A stretch of 64,000 nucleotides of DNA from contig NZ_CP043178.1 in NCBI RefSeq assembly GCF_014217545.1, positions 62,001-126,000 of the forward strand, given 5' to 3'. The stretch is from Pseudarthrobacter sp. NBSH8. GTDB lineage: Bacteria; Actinomycetota; Actinomycetes; Actinomycetales; Micrococcaceae. The notes beneath the pieces were generated by a model that made no database searches, was not told the DNA's origin, and saw only the letters and a list, made by a program, of their open reading frames with translations. The first letter of the stretch is position 1; each line of letters begins with the position of its first letter. Made by a program: the position numbers and the translations under genes. Shown piece by piece: positions 35,359-44,021 of the stretch.

Positions 35359-36269
35359 GCTCCATCCCCATGATCGAACAGAACGCAGGCAAGGGCGCCG
35401 CGCGGGCCGCGGCGCGGCGGAGGCCCGGCGCCGGAGGAAAAACGGGCTCCGCCGGCACGCGCCGGCCAGGATTCCTGACCTACGGTTTCCTGGGAGCTGT
35501 GCTGCTCGCGTCCCTCTTTCCGCTCTACTGGTCCTTCCTCGTTGGCAGCCATGACAACACAGTCCTGAGCCGCGGCATACCGCTGCTGCCCGGAGGGAAC
35601 TTCATTGCCAACGCGGCGAAAGTCTTCGACAGCATCCCGTTTTGGAAAGCCATGGGCAATAGCCTCATCGTCTCCAGCGTGACGGCGGCTTCCGTCGTGG
35701 CCTTCTCCACACTCGCCGGGTTCGCCTTCGCCAAGCTCCGGTTCCGGGGGAGCAAGGTGCTCCTGGTCTTTGTGGTCGCCACTATGGCCGTCCCGACTCA
35801 GCTGGGCGTCGTCCCGCTGTTCATCGTGATGTCCAAGCTCGGCTGGACCGGCTCGCTGTGGGCTGTCATCATTCCCGGTGTTGTCACGGCCTTCGGCGTG
35901 TTCTGGATGACCCAGTATCTGCGGGACGCCCTCCCGGACGAGCTCATCGAGGCGGTGCGGATGGACGGCGCTTCCATGATCCAGTCCTTCTGGTACATAG
36001 GATTCCCGGCCGCCCGGCCGGCCGCTGCCATGCTGGCGCTGTTCACGTTCGTAGCCACCTGGACGAACTTCTTCTGGCCATTCATCGTCCTTGACCCCTC
36101 AAATCCCACATTGCCGGTGGCGTTGCAGCTGCTGCAGGCCGCACACTTTGTGGACTACTCGGTGGTCCTGGCTGGAGCAGTCCTGGCCACCGTTCCGCTG
36201 TTGCTGCTATTTGTCGCCGCAGGCCGCCAGCTCGTTTCCGGAATCATGCAAGGAGCAGTAAAAGGATGA
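35355..36269 (+). CDS. ABC sugar transporter permease (CebG/MalG type)
   Basis: 304 residues from the GTG at 35355, which overlaps the previous stop and has GGGAGG six bases upstream. The frame is open further upstream, but only inside the preceding gene. The EAA loop reads EAVRMDGASMIQSFWYIGFP. About six membrane helices follow an Arg/Gly-rich N-terminus (RAAARRRPGAGGK). Together with the preceding genes it completes the membrane part of the importer. Confidence 0.9.
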   Translation: MSSIPMIEQNAGKGAARAAARRRPGAGGKTGSAGTRRPGFLTYGFLGAVLLASLFPLYWSFLVGSHDNTVLSRGIPLLPGGNFIANAAKVFDSIPFWKAMGNSLIVSSVTAASVVAFSTLAGFAFAKLRFRGSKVLLVFVVATMAVPTQLGVVPLFIVMSKLGWTGSLWAVIIPGVVTAFGVFWMTQYLRDALPDELIEAVRMDGASMIQSFWYIGFPAARPAAAMLALFTFVATWTNFFWPFIVLDPSNPTLPVALQLLQAAHFVDYSVVLAGAVLATVPLLLLFVAAGRQLVSGIMQGAVKG

Positions 36270-37741
36270 ACACCACCCCGCTCTCATTCCCCGAGGGTTT
36301 TCTGTGGGGGGCGGCCACTGCCGCTTACCAGATAGAAGGGGCCGCCCACCTCGGCGGCCGGAAAGACTCAATCTGGGACACCTTCTGCCGGGTTCCCGGG
36401 GCGGTCGCCGACGGCCACAATGGCGACGTCGCATGCGACCACTACCATCGCACCGCCGAGGATGTCGCCTTGATGAAATCGCTGCATCTTAAGGCGTACC
36501 GGTTCTCCGTGTCCTGGGCGCGCTGCATGCCGGACGGCAGAACGCCGAACCCGGAGGGGATCGCGTTCTACTCCCGTCTGGTGGATGAACTGCTGGCCGC
36601 AGGCATCACCCCCTGGCTGACGCTGTACCACTGGGACCTGCCCCAGGCCCTGGAGGACGAGGGCGGCTGGGCCAACAGGGAGACCTCCCGGCTTTTCGCC
36701 GCCTACGCCGCCGTGATGCACGAGGCCCTCGGCGACCGGGTGCGGATCTGGACCACGCTCAATGAACCATGGTGCTCAGCGTTCCTTGGCTACGCCGCCG
36801 GTGTCCACGCGCCGGGCCGTCAGGAACCGGCAGCCGCGCTCTCCGCCGCTCACCATCTGCTGCTCGGCCACGGCCTCGCCGTTGCCGAACTGCGCCGGCG
36901 CGACCCGGACGCAAAACTGGGCATCACCCTGAATCTCACGGTTGCGGATCCGGCCGATCCCGACTCCGCCATCGACCGTGACGCGGCCCGCCGCATCGAC
37001 GGGCTGCACAACAGGATCTTCCTGGATCCGCTCCTCCGCGGTGAATACCCCGCGGACGTGCTCGACGATGTTTCCGGGCTCGGCTTCGACGCTGTTGTCC
37101 AGGAAGGCGATCTGGCCGTCATTTCAGCGGCACTGGACCTGCTCGGCGTCAACTATTACCAGGGCGAAGCCCTCACCAGATCGGTGTCCCCGGCCGAACA
37201 GCCGGACCGCCCGGAAACCGTGACGACGACGGCGGAGGCCGCGCCGGAGTCCGCCAGCCGGCCCGCGGTATCGCCGTTCGTCGCCGCCGACGGTGTGCAC
37301 TCGGTGCCGCGCGGGCTGCCGGTGACCGGCATGGGCTGGGAGGTCCAGCCCGAGGGCCTGTTTCGGCTGCTGACGCGGCTCCAGCGGGAGTACACGGGTC
37401 CGGCCGGCATCCCGATTTACATGACGGAAAACGGGGCCGCCTACCCGGACACCCCCGACGCCGACGGCTTCGTCGACGACCAGGACCGGCTGGCCTATTT
37501 TGACGCACACCTACGCGCGGTGCGGGAGGCGATCGACGCCGGCGCGGACGTCCGCGGCTACCTCGCGTGGTCCCTGCTGGACAACTTCGAGTGGGCCTAC
37601 GGGTACCACCAGCGGTTCGGGCTGGTCCGGGTAGATTACGAGACCCTGGAGCGGATACCCAAGGCCAGCGGCCTCTGGTACGCAACTGTGGCGGCGACGA
37701 ACGCCGTACCGCCCAGCAAGGTGGGCTCGCACGTGGGATGA
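36266..37741 (+). CDS. GH1 beta-glucosidase
   Basis: This cytoplasmic beta-glucosidase of 491 residues hydrolyses imported beta-glucosides to glucose. The start ATG overlaps the permease stop (ATGA) and has AAGGAG upstream. The N-terminal GH1 signature FLWGAATAAYQIEGA is present, the acid/base Glu167 lies in TLNEPW, and the nucleophile Glu388 in YMTENG. WSLLDNFEWAYGY near the C-terminus binds the sugar. All catalytic residues are intact. It ends the importer operon, ahead of the LacI regulator. Confidence 0.93.
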   Translation: MNTTPLSFPEGFLWGAATAAYQIEGAAHLGGRKDSIWDTFCRVPGAVADGHNGDVACDHYHRTAEDVALMKSLHLKAYRFSVSWARCMPDGRTPNPEGIAFYSRLVDELLAAGITPWLTLYHWDLPQALEDEGGWANRETSRLFAAYAAVMHEALGDRVRIWTTLNEPWCSAFLGYAAGVHAPGRQEPAAALSAAHHLLLGHGLAVAELRRRDPDAKLGITLNLTVADPADPDSAIDRDAARRIDGLHNRIFLDPLLRGEYPADVLDDVSGLGFDAVVQEGDLAVISAALDLLGVNYYQGEALTRSVSPAEQPDRPETVTTTAEAAPESASRPAVSPFVAADGVHSVPRGLPVTGMGWEVQPEGLFRLLTRLQREYTGPAGIPIYMTENGAAYPDTPDADGFVDDQDRLAYFDAHLRAVREAIDAGADVRGYLAWSLLDNFEWAYGYHQRFGLVRVDYETLERIPKASGLWYATVAATNAVPPSKVGSHVG

Positions 37742-37766
37742 CCGGGGATGTCGTATTCTCAAGGTG

Positions 37767-38825
37767 ATGAGTGAACAGATCCACCGGGGTGTCCGGCCAA
37801 AACCGGCGAGGCCGAGCCCTACCCTTGAAGACCTTGCGAAGGCGGCGGGCGTGTCCCGCTCGACCGCCTCGCGGGCCATCAACGGCGGTTCCCGGGTCAG
37901 CCCGGAAGCCCAAGCGGCCGTGGACGCCGCCGTCGTAGCGCTTGCCTACACCCCTAACCGGGCGGCACGCAGCCTGGTCACCCGCCGGACCTCGTCAATT
38001 GCCTTGGTAATTCCCGAGCCGGATGCGCGCGTCATGATGGATCCCTTCTTCGCTGCTGTCATTACCGGCGTTAATGAAGCGCTCCGCAGCACCGACATGC
38101 AGCTGGTGCTCCTGATGTCCCGGGCAGGTGACGACTCGGCCAGGACCCTCCGGTACCTGCGCGGCGGACACGTGGACGGCGCGATTGTGGTCTCCCACCA
38201 CCGTGCCGACGACTGGGCGGAGACCCTCGGCACGACGGGCCTGCCCACTGTTTTCATTGGCAGGCCTTGGGATAACAAGCTCGGTGTTCCCTTTGTGGAC
38301 CTGGACAATTTTGAGGGCGGCCGCCTGGCAGCCCGCCACCTCGCGTCCATTGGACGCACGAGGCTTGGAACCGTGGCCGGCCCGGCCGACATGCCCGCTG
38401 CAGCGGACCGCTTGGATGGCTGGCGGCAGGGACTGCTTGAGGCCGGCCTGCAGGCCGGCCCCGTCATCCACGGGGACTTCACGACGGCGGGCGGCACGGA
38501 CGCTGCACGACGCCTGCTCGCGGACATGCCGGAGTTGGACGGCGTTTTCGCGGCGTCGGACCTCATGGCGCTGGGCGTGATCGAAGTTGTTCGTGGCCAG
38601 GGCCGGGACGTGCCCGGGGACGTGGCGGTGGTGGGTTTCGACAACCACGCGCTTACGGCGTCAAACGGCCTCAGCCTCACCACGGTGACCCAGCCGATGG
38701 TGGATATGGCCGTGGCGGCCGGGCAACTGCTGATCTGCGGGATCGAGAACCCGGAATTACGGCTGGAACCCGTGATCTACCCGGCCCAACTCGTGGTTCG
38801 CGCAAGCACAACAGGCCCCGCCTGA
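37767..38825 (+). CDS. LacI family repressor (CebR-like)
   Basis: 352 residues. The N-terminal helix-turn-helix reads TLEDLAKAAGVSRSTASRAINGG, followed by the hinge YTPNRAARSLVTRR and a periplasmic-binding-like effector domain. A GTG one codon earlier (37764) is an alternative start. The operators at 32843 and 32955 match the CebR consensus, so the protein most likely represses the beta-glucan genes until a beta-glucoside (cellobiose, laminaribiose or similar) binds. Confidence 0.9.
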   Translation: MSEQIHRGVRPKPARPSPTLEDLAKAAGVSRSTASRAINGGSRVSPEAQAAVDAAVVALAYTPNRAARSLVTRRTSSIALVIPEPDARVMMDPFFAAVITGVNEALRSTDMQLVLLMSRAGDDSARTLRYLRGGHVDGAIVVSHHRADDWAETLGTTGLPTVFIGRPWDNKLGVPFVDLDNFEGGRLAARHLASIGRTRLGTVAGPADMPAAADRLDGWRQGLLEAGLQAGPVIHGDFTTAGGTDAARRLLADMPELDGVFAASDLMALGVIEVVRGQGRDVPGDVAVVGFDNHALTASNGLSLTTVTQPMVDMAVAAGQLLICGIENPELRLEPVIYPAQLVVRASTTGPA

Positions 38826-38919
38826 GCCGGAGGCGGCAAACCCGGAAGCAGCGCCGGAAACCGGTACTGAACCAGCCTCCCGAACGCATTCCAAAGATAA
38901 ACCTTGTGGTTTCGGTCGC

Positions 38920-39305
38920 CATTGCCTCATCACCGCCGACCTCTCCGTCGCCGCACTGCCGACTGGTCCCACTGACACCGACGCGGCGCGCACAGCGGTC
39001 GCCGACGATTACACGCCATACGCGTATGCCAAGGCCCCCGCGGTGCCGTAGTAAAGGTCCAGGGTAAGTCTTTGCTGGCGTCCTGGACCGCGCCTGCCTC
39101 CGATGGCGGGTTTCCCGTCACCGATTACCTGATTGGGACATCCACCGATGGGGTGAACTGGAGGACCTTCGGTGACGGGGTCAGTACCGCACCCAACACC
39201 AAGATCACGGGACTCCTCGGGAAAACCGAATACCTAGTGCGGATCGCCGCGGTCAGCGAGCCCGGCACCGGAGCCTGGTTGACCACCACGGCTACGACCA
39301 AATAG
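38920..39305 (+). pseudogene. Remnant of a secreted protein with a fibronectin type III domain
   Basis: The reading SVAALPTGPTDTDAARTAVA ends at a TAG near 39048. One frame over, VKVQGKSLLASWTAPASDGG and then TEYLVRIAAVSEPGTG give a recognisable fibronectin type III domain ending at 39305. One base seems lost near 39048, and no N-terminal part or start is present. It is the tail of a multidomain extracellular protein. The rest of 38826-39474 has no gene. Confidence 0.6.
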
Positions 39306-39474
39306 CCCCTACAGGCAGCCAGCCGGCGGCCGCTGCGACTCTGCCATTACGGAGAGGCGCGGCGGCCGTTCGCGTGTGCAGACATAACTCCGTACCCTCC
39401 GCCTAAGCACCCCTATGCGCCGCCGGCGGTGCAAGCGGCGCGGGGAGTCCCCGCTTCTTCTGTAGATTGGATCC

Positions 39475-40158
39475 ATGCCGATGAATGCCGCGCTCGAAGG
39501 GATCTCCGACGAGGTCCAGGCCACCCACGCCCACACCGGATCGTGGGTGGCTGCAGTGCTGCGTTCGCGTATCTCGGCCGGCAAAATCGCCCCTGGAACG
39601 AAGCTCTCCGAGCAGAAGCTTTCCGAGGTCCTGGGCGTCTCACGGAATACGCTGCGGGAGGCTTTCACGGTCCTCGCCGGTGAGTCCGTGGTGCAGCGCA
39701 TTCCCAATCGCGGCGTGTTCGTGTCCGCGCCCCAGGCCGAGGATGTCCGTGAAATCTACCGGGTCCGCCGGCTGATCGAGCCGGCGGCCGTGCTGTGGGG
39801 GGAATGCCCCGCACAGACCCTGGATGCCCTCGATGCCATCATCGACCGGGCCCGCGCCGCCCTGAGCGCGGGGGCCGTGACGGAGATGGCCGATGCCAAT
39901 CAGGACCTGCACAAGGCGCTGGTGGCGCTCTCCGGGAGTGCGTCAGTAGATGAACTTATGGACAAGGTCCTCGCCCAGATGCGGCTGGTTTTCCACGCCA
40001 TGGCAACCACGTCGGACTTCCACAGCCAGTACGTGGAACGCAACGCCGCCCTCGTAGCGCTGCTGCACGCCGGCCGCCGGGAAGAGGCCGCGGCAGAGTT
40101 GCGCCTGTACCTGGATGTTGCCGAGCACGAACTTCTGGCGCAAATCGGAGCCCAGTAG
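39475..40158 (+). CDS. GntR family regulator, FCD type
   Basis: 227 residues. A winged helix-turn-helix (KLSEQKLSEVLGVSRNTLRE, then RIPNRGVFVSAP) is followed by an all-helical FCD ligand domain with metal-type ligands in ANQDLHKALVAL. The start is ATG 39475 or 39481. It converges on the DUF1445 gene, whose stop is two bases away. It may regulate the 5-oxoproline locus or a gene to its left. It resembles the second FCD regulator at 42360-43103 in the DNA-recognition part (SRNTLREAF versus SRNTIREAF), so the two may share operators. Confidence 0.85.
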   Translation: MPMNAALEGISDEVQATHAHTGSWVAAVLRSRISAGKIAPGTKLSEQKLSEVLGVSRNTLREAFTVLAGESVVQRIPNRGVFVSAPQAEDVREIYRVRRLIEPAAVLWGECPAQTLDALDAIIDRARAALSAGAVTEMADANQDLHKALVALSGSASVDELMDKVLAQMRLVFHAMATTSDFHSQYVERNAALVALLHAGRREEAAAELRLYLDVAEHELLAQIGAQ

Positions 40159-40159
40159 C

Positions 40160-40966
40160 CTACGGCACCTGGTACGAGGTGTCCCGTGCGTCCGTAATCA
40201 GCATGTGCCCCGGGGCATGGCCAATGGCCAGTGCCGGCCGGGACTCCATCACGGCAGCCTGCGGTGTCACCCCGCACGCCCAGAAGACCGGGATGTGCCC
40301 GTCCGGGATCCGAACCGGGTCGCCGAAGTCCGGGAGGCCCAAATCCGCAATGCCCAGTTCGGCGGGGTTGCCCACATGGACCGGCGCACCGTGCACGGCC
40401 GGATAGCGGGAAGTGATGCGGACGGCGTCGGCCACCTGGGAGGCCGGAACGGGCCGCATGGAGACCACCAGAGGGCCGGCCATTTGTCCGGCCGGTTCGC
40501 AGCGGACCGACGTGCGGTACATGGGCACGTTCACTCCCTGGTCGATATGGGCCACCCGGATGCCGTTGTCCTGGAGGGCGGATTCGAAGGTGAAGCTGCA
40601 GCCCACAATGAATGTCACGAGGTCATCGCGCCAGTGGTCCGTGATGTCGGTTGGTTCGTCGACCTTCCGGCCCTCCCGGTACACCACGTACTTGGGCACA
40701 TCGGTGCGGATATCCCCTCCGGCCAGCAGTGCACCGGAGGTCGCGCCGGCATCCAGCACGCCCAGGACAGGGCAGGGCTTGGGGTTGCGCTGCGCGAACA
40801 GCAGAACATCGAAAGCCTGCGCCTTGGGCACGATGATCAGGTTGGCCTGCGCGTAACCGCTGCTCCAGCCGGAGGTGGGCGTCACGAGACCGCCGCGGAA
40901 CAGGGCCCTCGCCTCCGCCGGGAGCAGCCCTGCCGGGTTTGCGGGATGGCCGACGGTGGACGGCAC
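40160..40966 (-). CDS. DUF1445 / YcsI family putative hydro-lyase (D-glutamate cyclase-related)
   Basis: The 268-residue protein is of normal length for the family. It contains [35 protein letters not shown] and [10 protein letters not shown], characteristic of DUF1445. The animal homologue DGLUCY converts D-glutamate to 5-oxo-D-proline; the bacterial function is not settled. The GTG at 40966 is favoured because GAGGTGA, a near-perfect Shine-Dalgarno, lies just before it; GTG 40972 is an alternative. It is in an operon with the NRAMP-like gene (26 bp gap) and beside pxpA and pxpBC, as ycsI is in Bacillus subtilis. Confidence 0.85.
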   Translation of the reverse strand: MPSTVGHPANPAGLLPAEARALFRGGLVTPTSGWSSGYAQANLIIVPKAQAFDVLLFAQRNPKPCPVLGVLDAGATSGALLAGGDIRTDVPKYVVYREGRKVDEPTDITDHWRDDLVTFIVGCSFTFESALQDNGIRVAHIDQGVNVPMYRTSVRCEPAGQMAGPLVVSMRPVPASQVADAVRITSRYPAVHGAPVHVGNPAELGIADLGLPDFGDPVRIPDGHIPVFWACGVTPQAAVMESRPALAIGHAPGHMLITDARDTSYQVP

Positions 40967-40992
40967 GTTCACCTCACGTAGTTTCAGGGGTT

Positions 40993-42210
40993 CTAGGCCC
41001 ACAGCTTGGCCAGGCTGGTCAGCGAGCTGTAGCCAAGGAACAAGGTCAGCAGCCAGGCCACGATGCCAATGACAAGCAGGCCCTTGGGGTAGACGTAGCC
41101 CTGCATGAGGTCCCGGCGGCGCCAGGCCACCCAGAGCAGCACTCCGAAACCGACGGGGAGGATGAGGCCGTTGAAGGCACCCGCGAAGATGAGGAGCTGC
41201 TGCGGGGCCTGGCCGATCAGCAGGTAGGCCACGGTGCAGAAACCGATGAAGCCGACGGTGATCAGGGAGCGGGTGCGGGCTTTGGTGCTGGACTTCGTCA
41301 CGAAGGAGACCGAGGTGTACGCCGCGCCGATCACGGAGGTGATGGAGGCAGCCCACAGGATGACACCGAAGACCCGCATGCCGATATCTCCCGCTGCGGC
41401 CTGGAACGCGGAGGCGGCCAGGTTGCTGCCGGTCAGGGCCACACCGCCGGCGACGACGCCGAAGATGGCCAGGAAGAGCAGGATGCGCATGACGCAGGTG
41501 ACCAGGATCCCCACGATCGAGCTCTGTGTGATTTGTTTGACGTTTTCAACGCCGGTGACGCCGGTGTCCAGCATACGGTGGGCACCCGCATACGTGATGT
41601 AGCCGCCGATCGTTCCGCCGATGAGGGTTGTGATGACCAGGAAGTCGACCTTCTCGGGCATCACAGTGTTCTTGAGGGCCTCACCCAGCGGCGGCGCGGA
41701 AACCACTGCCACATACAGCGTCATCAGGATCATCAGGGCACCGAGGATCACCACGATCCGGTCGAGGGCCACGCCGGCCCTCCTGCTGAGGAAGATCAGG
41801 ATCGCCAGGACGGCAGACACGGCCCCGCCGATTTTGGGATCCAGCCCCATCATGGCGTTGGTGCCGAGCCCGGTTCCGGCGATATTGCCAATGTTGAAGA
41901 CGATCCCACCCACAAAGACGAGCGCGGCGAGGAACCAGCCGACGCCGGGAAGGACCTTGTTGCCGAGCTCTTGGGCCCGCAGGCCGGAGACGCCGATGAT
42001 CCGCCAGACGTTCGCCTGTACGGCAATGTCGACCAGGATGGAGACCAGGATCGCGAAGGCGAAGGCGGCGCCGAGCTGGACGGTGAAGGCTGTGGTCTGG
42101 GTGATGAACCCCGGGCCGATGGCACTGGTGGCCATGAGGAACATGGCGCCCAGCAGGGCGGAACGCCGGGCGGCCGGTTTGAGGGCGGCCTTGACGGTGG
42201 TGGATTCCAT
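40993..42210 (-). CDS. NRAMP-like transporter (YcsG type) without the canonical metal motif
   Basis: 405 residues with about eleven hydrophobic segments and the overall pattern of NRAMP/LeuT-fold carriers. In the first segment the metal-binding DPGN of true NRAMP proteins is replaced by [10 protein letters not shown]. In the sixth the Met-Pro-His motif is replaced by YAGAHRM. Metal transport is therefore unlikely. The position in a 5-oxoproline operon (as for ycsG) suggests an organic substrate such as 5-oxoproline. Two or three operator-like palindromes lie in the 150 bp upstream. Confidence 0.85.
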   Translation of the reverse strand: MESTTVKAALKPAARRSALLGAMFLMATSAIGPGFITQTTAFTVQLGAAFAFAILVSILVDIAVQANVWRIIGVSGLRAQELGNKVLPGVGWFLAALVFVGGIVFNIGNIAGTGLGTNAMMGLDPKIGGAVSAVLAILIFLSRRAGVALDRIVVILGALMILMTLYVAVVSAPPLGEALKNTVMPEKVDFLVITTLIGGTIGGYITYAGAHRMLDTGVTGVENVKQITQSSIVGILVTCVMRILLFLAIFGVVAGGVALTGSNLAASAFQAAAGDIGMRVFGVILWAASITSVIGAAYTSVSFVTKSSTKARTRSLITVGFIGFCTVAYLLIGQAPQQLLIFAGAFNGLILPVGFGVLLWVAWRRRDLMQGYVYPKGLLVIGIVAWLLTLFLGYSSLTSLAKLWA

Positions 42211-42266
42211 GGGGGTCCCAACAGTTGGGTGACTGGCGTCACAACGATTGTCTCCCGCAACTGTAC

Positions 42267-42283
42267 CGACTGTTGAACAATCT
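42267..42283. promoter_or_regulatory. Degenerate GntR-type operator
   Basis: CGACTGTT-G-AACAATCT keeps the core TGTT-N-AACA of the two perfect palindromes at 42291 and 43143 but differs in the outer bases. It is probably a weaker second site upstream of the NRAMP-like gene, one and a half helical turns or more from the strong site. Confidence 0.5.
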
Positions 42284-42290
42284 GCGCAAG

Positions 42291-42307
42291 GAATTGTTCA
42301 ACAATTC
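42291..42307. promoter_or_regulatory. GntR-type operator, perfect palindrome
   Basis: GAATTGTT-C-AACAATTC is an 8+1+8 perfect palindrome 81 bp upstream of the NRAMP-like gene and 53 bp past the GntR gene stop. The same palindrome occurs at 43143 in front of pxpA. Shared sites on both sides of the regulator gene suggest one regulon. Confidence 0.8.
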
Positions 42308-42359
42308 TAAAGACACTGTTCCGGTCCCGGCGAACTGCTCGGCCCTGGGGTAAGGTCGC

Positions 42360-43103
42360 TCAGTCGCCGTGGACGGCGCGCTGCTTCTCCTCCGAATTAT
42401 TCAGGTACGCCAGCAGCAGGTCCCCGGCGCGGTCCAGTTGGCCGGCCTCCAGGGCCTTGAAGATTTCCTCGTTATCGTCGAGGTAGCTGCGGTAGAAGTG
42501 CGCATCCACGGTGGCCTTGTGAAAGAACAGCCGCATCTCGGCCAGCACCTGGGCCATAATCGAGTTGAGGCGCCGGCTCTCGGCCAGCGCCACGATGGCC
42601 CCGTGGAAATGCTGGTTCGCGCTACCGAGGGCCTCCTCGTCGTCCGCTGCCGCCGCGGCCCTGCCTTCCTCCACGGCCGCACGGACAGCGGCCACCCGCT
42701 CGGGGCTTCCGCCGCCGCGGATCGCGGTCACCTCGATGAACCGGCGCACGGTGTAGACGTCATGGATCTCGCCCGGCCCCAGGGTCGCGACGAACACGCC
42801 CCGGTTGGGATGCCGGACCACCAGCCGCTCGGCCGCGAGCTCGGCAAAGGCCTCGCGGATGGTGTTGCGGGAAACGCCCAGCTCCTCGGAGATGGTCGAT
42901 TCGGTCAGCCGCGCGCCCGGCAGCAGCAGCCCTTCCGCCAGCTGCAGCCGCAGCTCGGCCGCGACCCGGTCCGCCACGGAGGGGGTGGCCACCCGCAGTC
43001 GGGCCGCCGGCCCCAGGGTCGCGCTGGCCTTGCCGGAGGCCTTGCCGCTTCCGGCGGGGGCTGAGCCGGGAATGCCAGGGAATCCTGAGTCGGCGCTCGT
43101 CAT
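42360..43103 (-). CDS. GntR family regulator, FCD type, of the 5-oxoproline locus
   Basis: 247 residues with a low-complexity Gly/Ser/Ala-rich start, then a winged helix-turn-helix (RLTESTISEELGVSRNTIRE, VVRHPNRGVFVA) and an FCD domain with ANQHFHGAIVAL as probable metal-ligand helix. The gene is divergent from pxpA and lies upstream of the NRAMP-like operon. Palindromes at 43143 and 42291 lie on either side, so it probably controls both directions and itself. The ligand may be 5-oxoproline or a related acid. Confidence 0.87.
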   Translation of the reverse strand: MTSADSGFPGIPGSAPAGSGKASGKASATLGPAARLRVATPSVADRVAAELRLQLAEGLLLPGARLTESTISEELGVSRNTIREAFAELAAERLVVRHPNRGVFVATLGPGEIHDVYTVRRFIEVTAIRGGGSPERVAAVRAAVEEGRAAAAADDEEALGSANQHFHGAIVALAESRRLNSIMAQVLAEMRLFFHKATVDAHFYRSYLDDNEEIFKALEAGQLDRAGDLLLAYLNNSEEKQRAVHGD

Positions 43104-43142
43104 AGATGCGAATCTACACGATCGTCACATCGTGGAATTGAC

Positions 43143-43159
43143 GAATTGTTGAACAATTC
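43143..43159. promoter_or_regulatory. GntR-type operator, perfect palindrome, between gntR and pxpA
   Basis: GAATTGTT-G-AACAATTC, 8+1+8 perfect, lies 39 bp from the gntR start and 51 bp from the pxpA start. It matches the site at 42291 in both arms. It is well placed for autoregulation and control of pxpA. Confidence 0.82.
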
Positions 43160-43210
43160 CGGGATTTGGTGCATCCTAGATAGAGGAACCCCATGAGACG
43201 AGGATCACAA

Positions 43211-43975
43211 ATGGCAACCATCGACCTGAACAGCGATGTCGGCGAATCCTACGGACGCTGGAGCCTGGGAGACGACACGGCGATGTTCCGCTCGGTTTCC
43301 AGTGCGAACGTGGCCTGTGGATTCCATGCCGGCGACCCCAGCGTGATCCGGAAGACCTGCCGCGAGGCGGTGGCCGCCGGCGTCGTGATCGGCGCCCACG
43401 TCGGCTACCGCGACCTCGCGGGTTTCGGCCGCCGCTTCCTGGACATCGACCCGATCGAACTCGCGGACGACGTCGTCTACCAGATCGGCGCGCTGCAGGC
43501 CCTGGCCGCCGCGGAAGGCGGCAAGGTGACCTACGTCAAGCCGCACGGCGGCCTGTACAACGCGATCGTGGCGCACACCGCGCAGGCGAAAGCCGTCGTC
43601 GACGCCGTAAAATCCGTCGACCCTAACCTGCCCATCCTGGGCCTGCCGGGCTCGGAAGTGCTCCGCCTGGCCGAGGCCGCCGGGCTCCGCGCCGTAACCG
43701 AGGCGTTCGCGGACCGGGCCTACAACCCGGACGGTACCCTCGTGTCCCGCACGCTGCCCGGAGCGGTCCTGAACGACCACGCGGAGGTCACGGAGCATGT
43801 CCTCCGGATGGCCTCCGATTCCGCCGTCCGAACCATTGACGGCTCCATCCTGAAGATCCGCGCAGAGAGCATTTGCGTGCACGGCGACTCCCCGGGAGCC
43901 GTCACCATGGCCGCCGCAGTCCGCGAGGCCCTGAACGCCGCCGGCATCGGCACGGCCGCATTCGCCCACGCCTAA
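43211..43975 (+). CDS. pxpA: 5-oxoprolinase subunit A (LamB/YcsF family)
   Basis: PxpA is one of three subunits of the bacterial ATP-dependent 5-oxoprolinase, which opens 5-oxoproline to glutamate. The family start [14 protein letters not shown] is clear, with [28 protein letters not shown] and VKPHGGLYN following; these His, Asp and Lys residues are conserved. The ATG at 43211 is used since CGAGGATC precedes it and the protein then starts where others do; an ATG at 43193 adds six residues. At 254 residues it is full length. It is the first gene of the pxpA-pxpBC-biotin carboxylase operon. Confidence 0.93.
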   Translation: MATIDLNSDVGESYGRWSLGDDTAMFRSVSSANVACGFHAGDPSVIRKTCREAVAAGVVIGAHVGYRDLAGFGRRFLDIDPIELADDVVYQIGALQALAAAEGGKVTYVKPHGGLYNAIVAHTAQAKAVVDAVKSVDPNLPILGLPGSEVLRLAEAAGLRAVTEAFADRAYNPDGTLVSRTLPGAVLNDHAEVTEHVLRMASDSAVRTIDGSILKIRAESICVHGDSPGAVTMAAAVREALNAAGIGTAAFAHA

Positions 43976-44021
43976 GCGACGCGGATCCAGACCAAAGCAG
44001 CGGCAACGATGAAGGTAGCTG

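Noticed and set aside
40993..42210. Manganese/iron transporter
   Set aside because: The metal-binding motifs of NRAMP proteins are missing.
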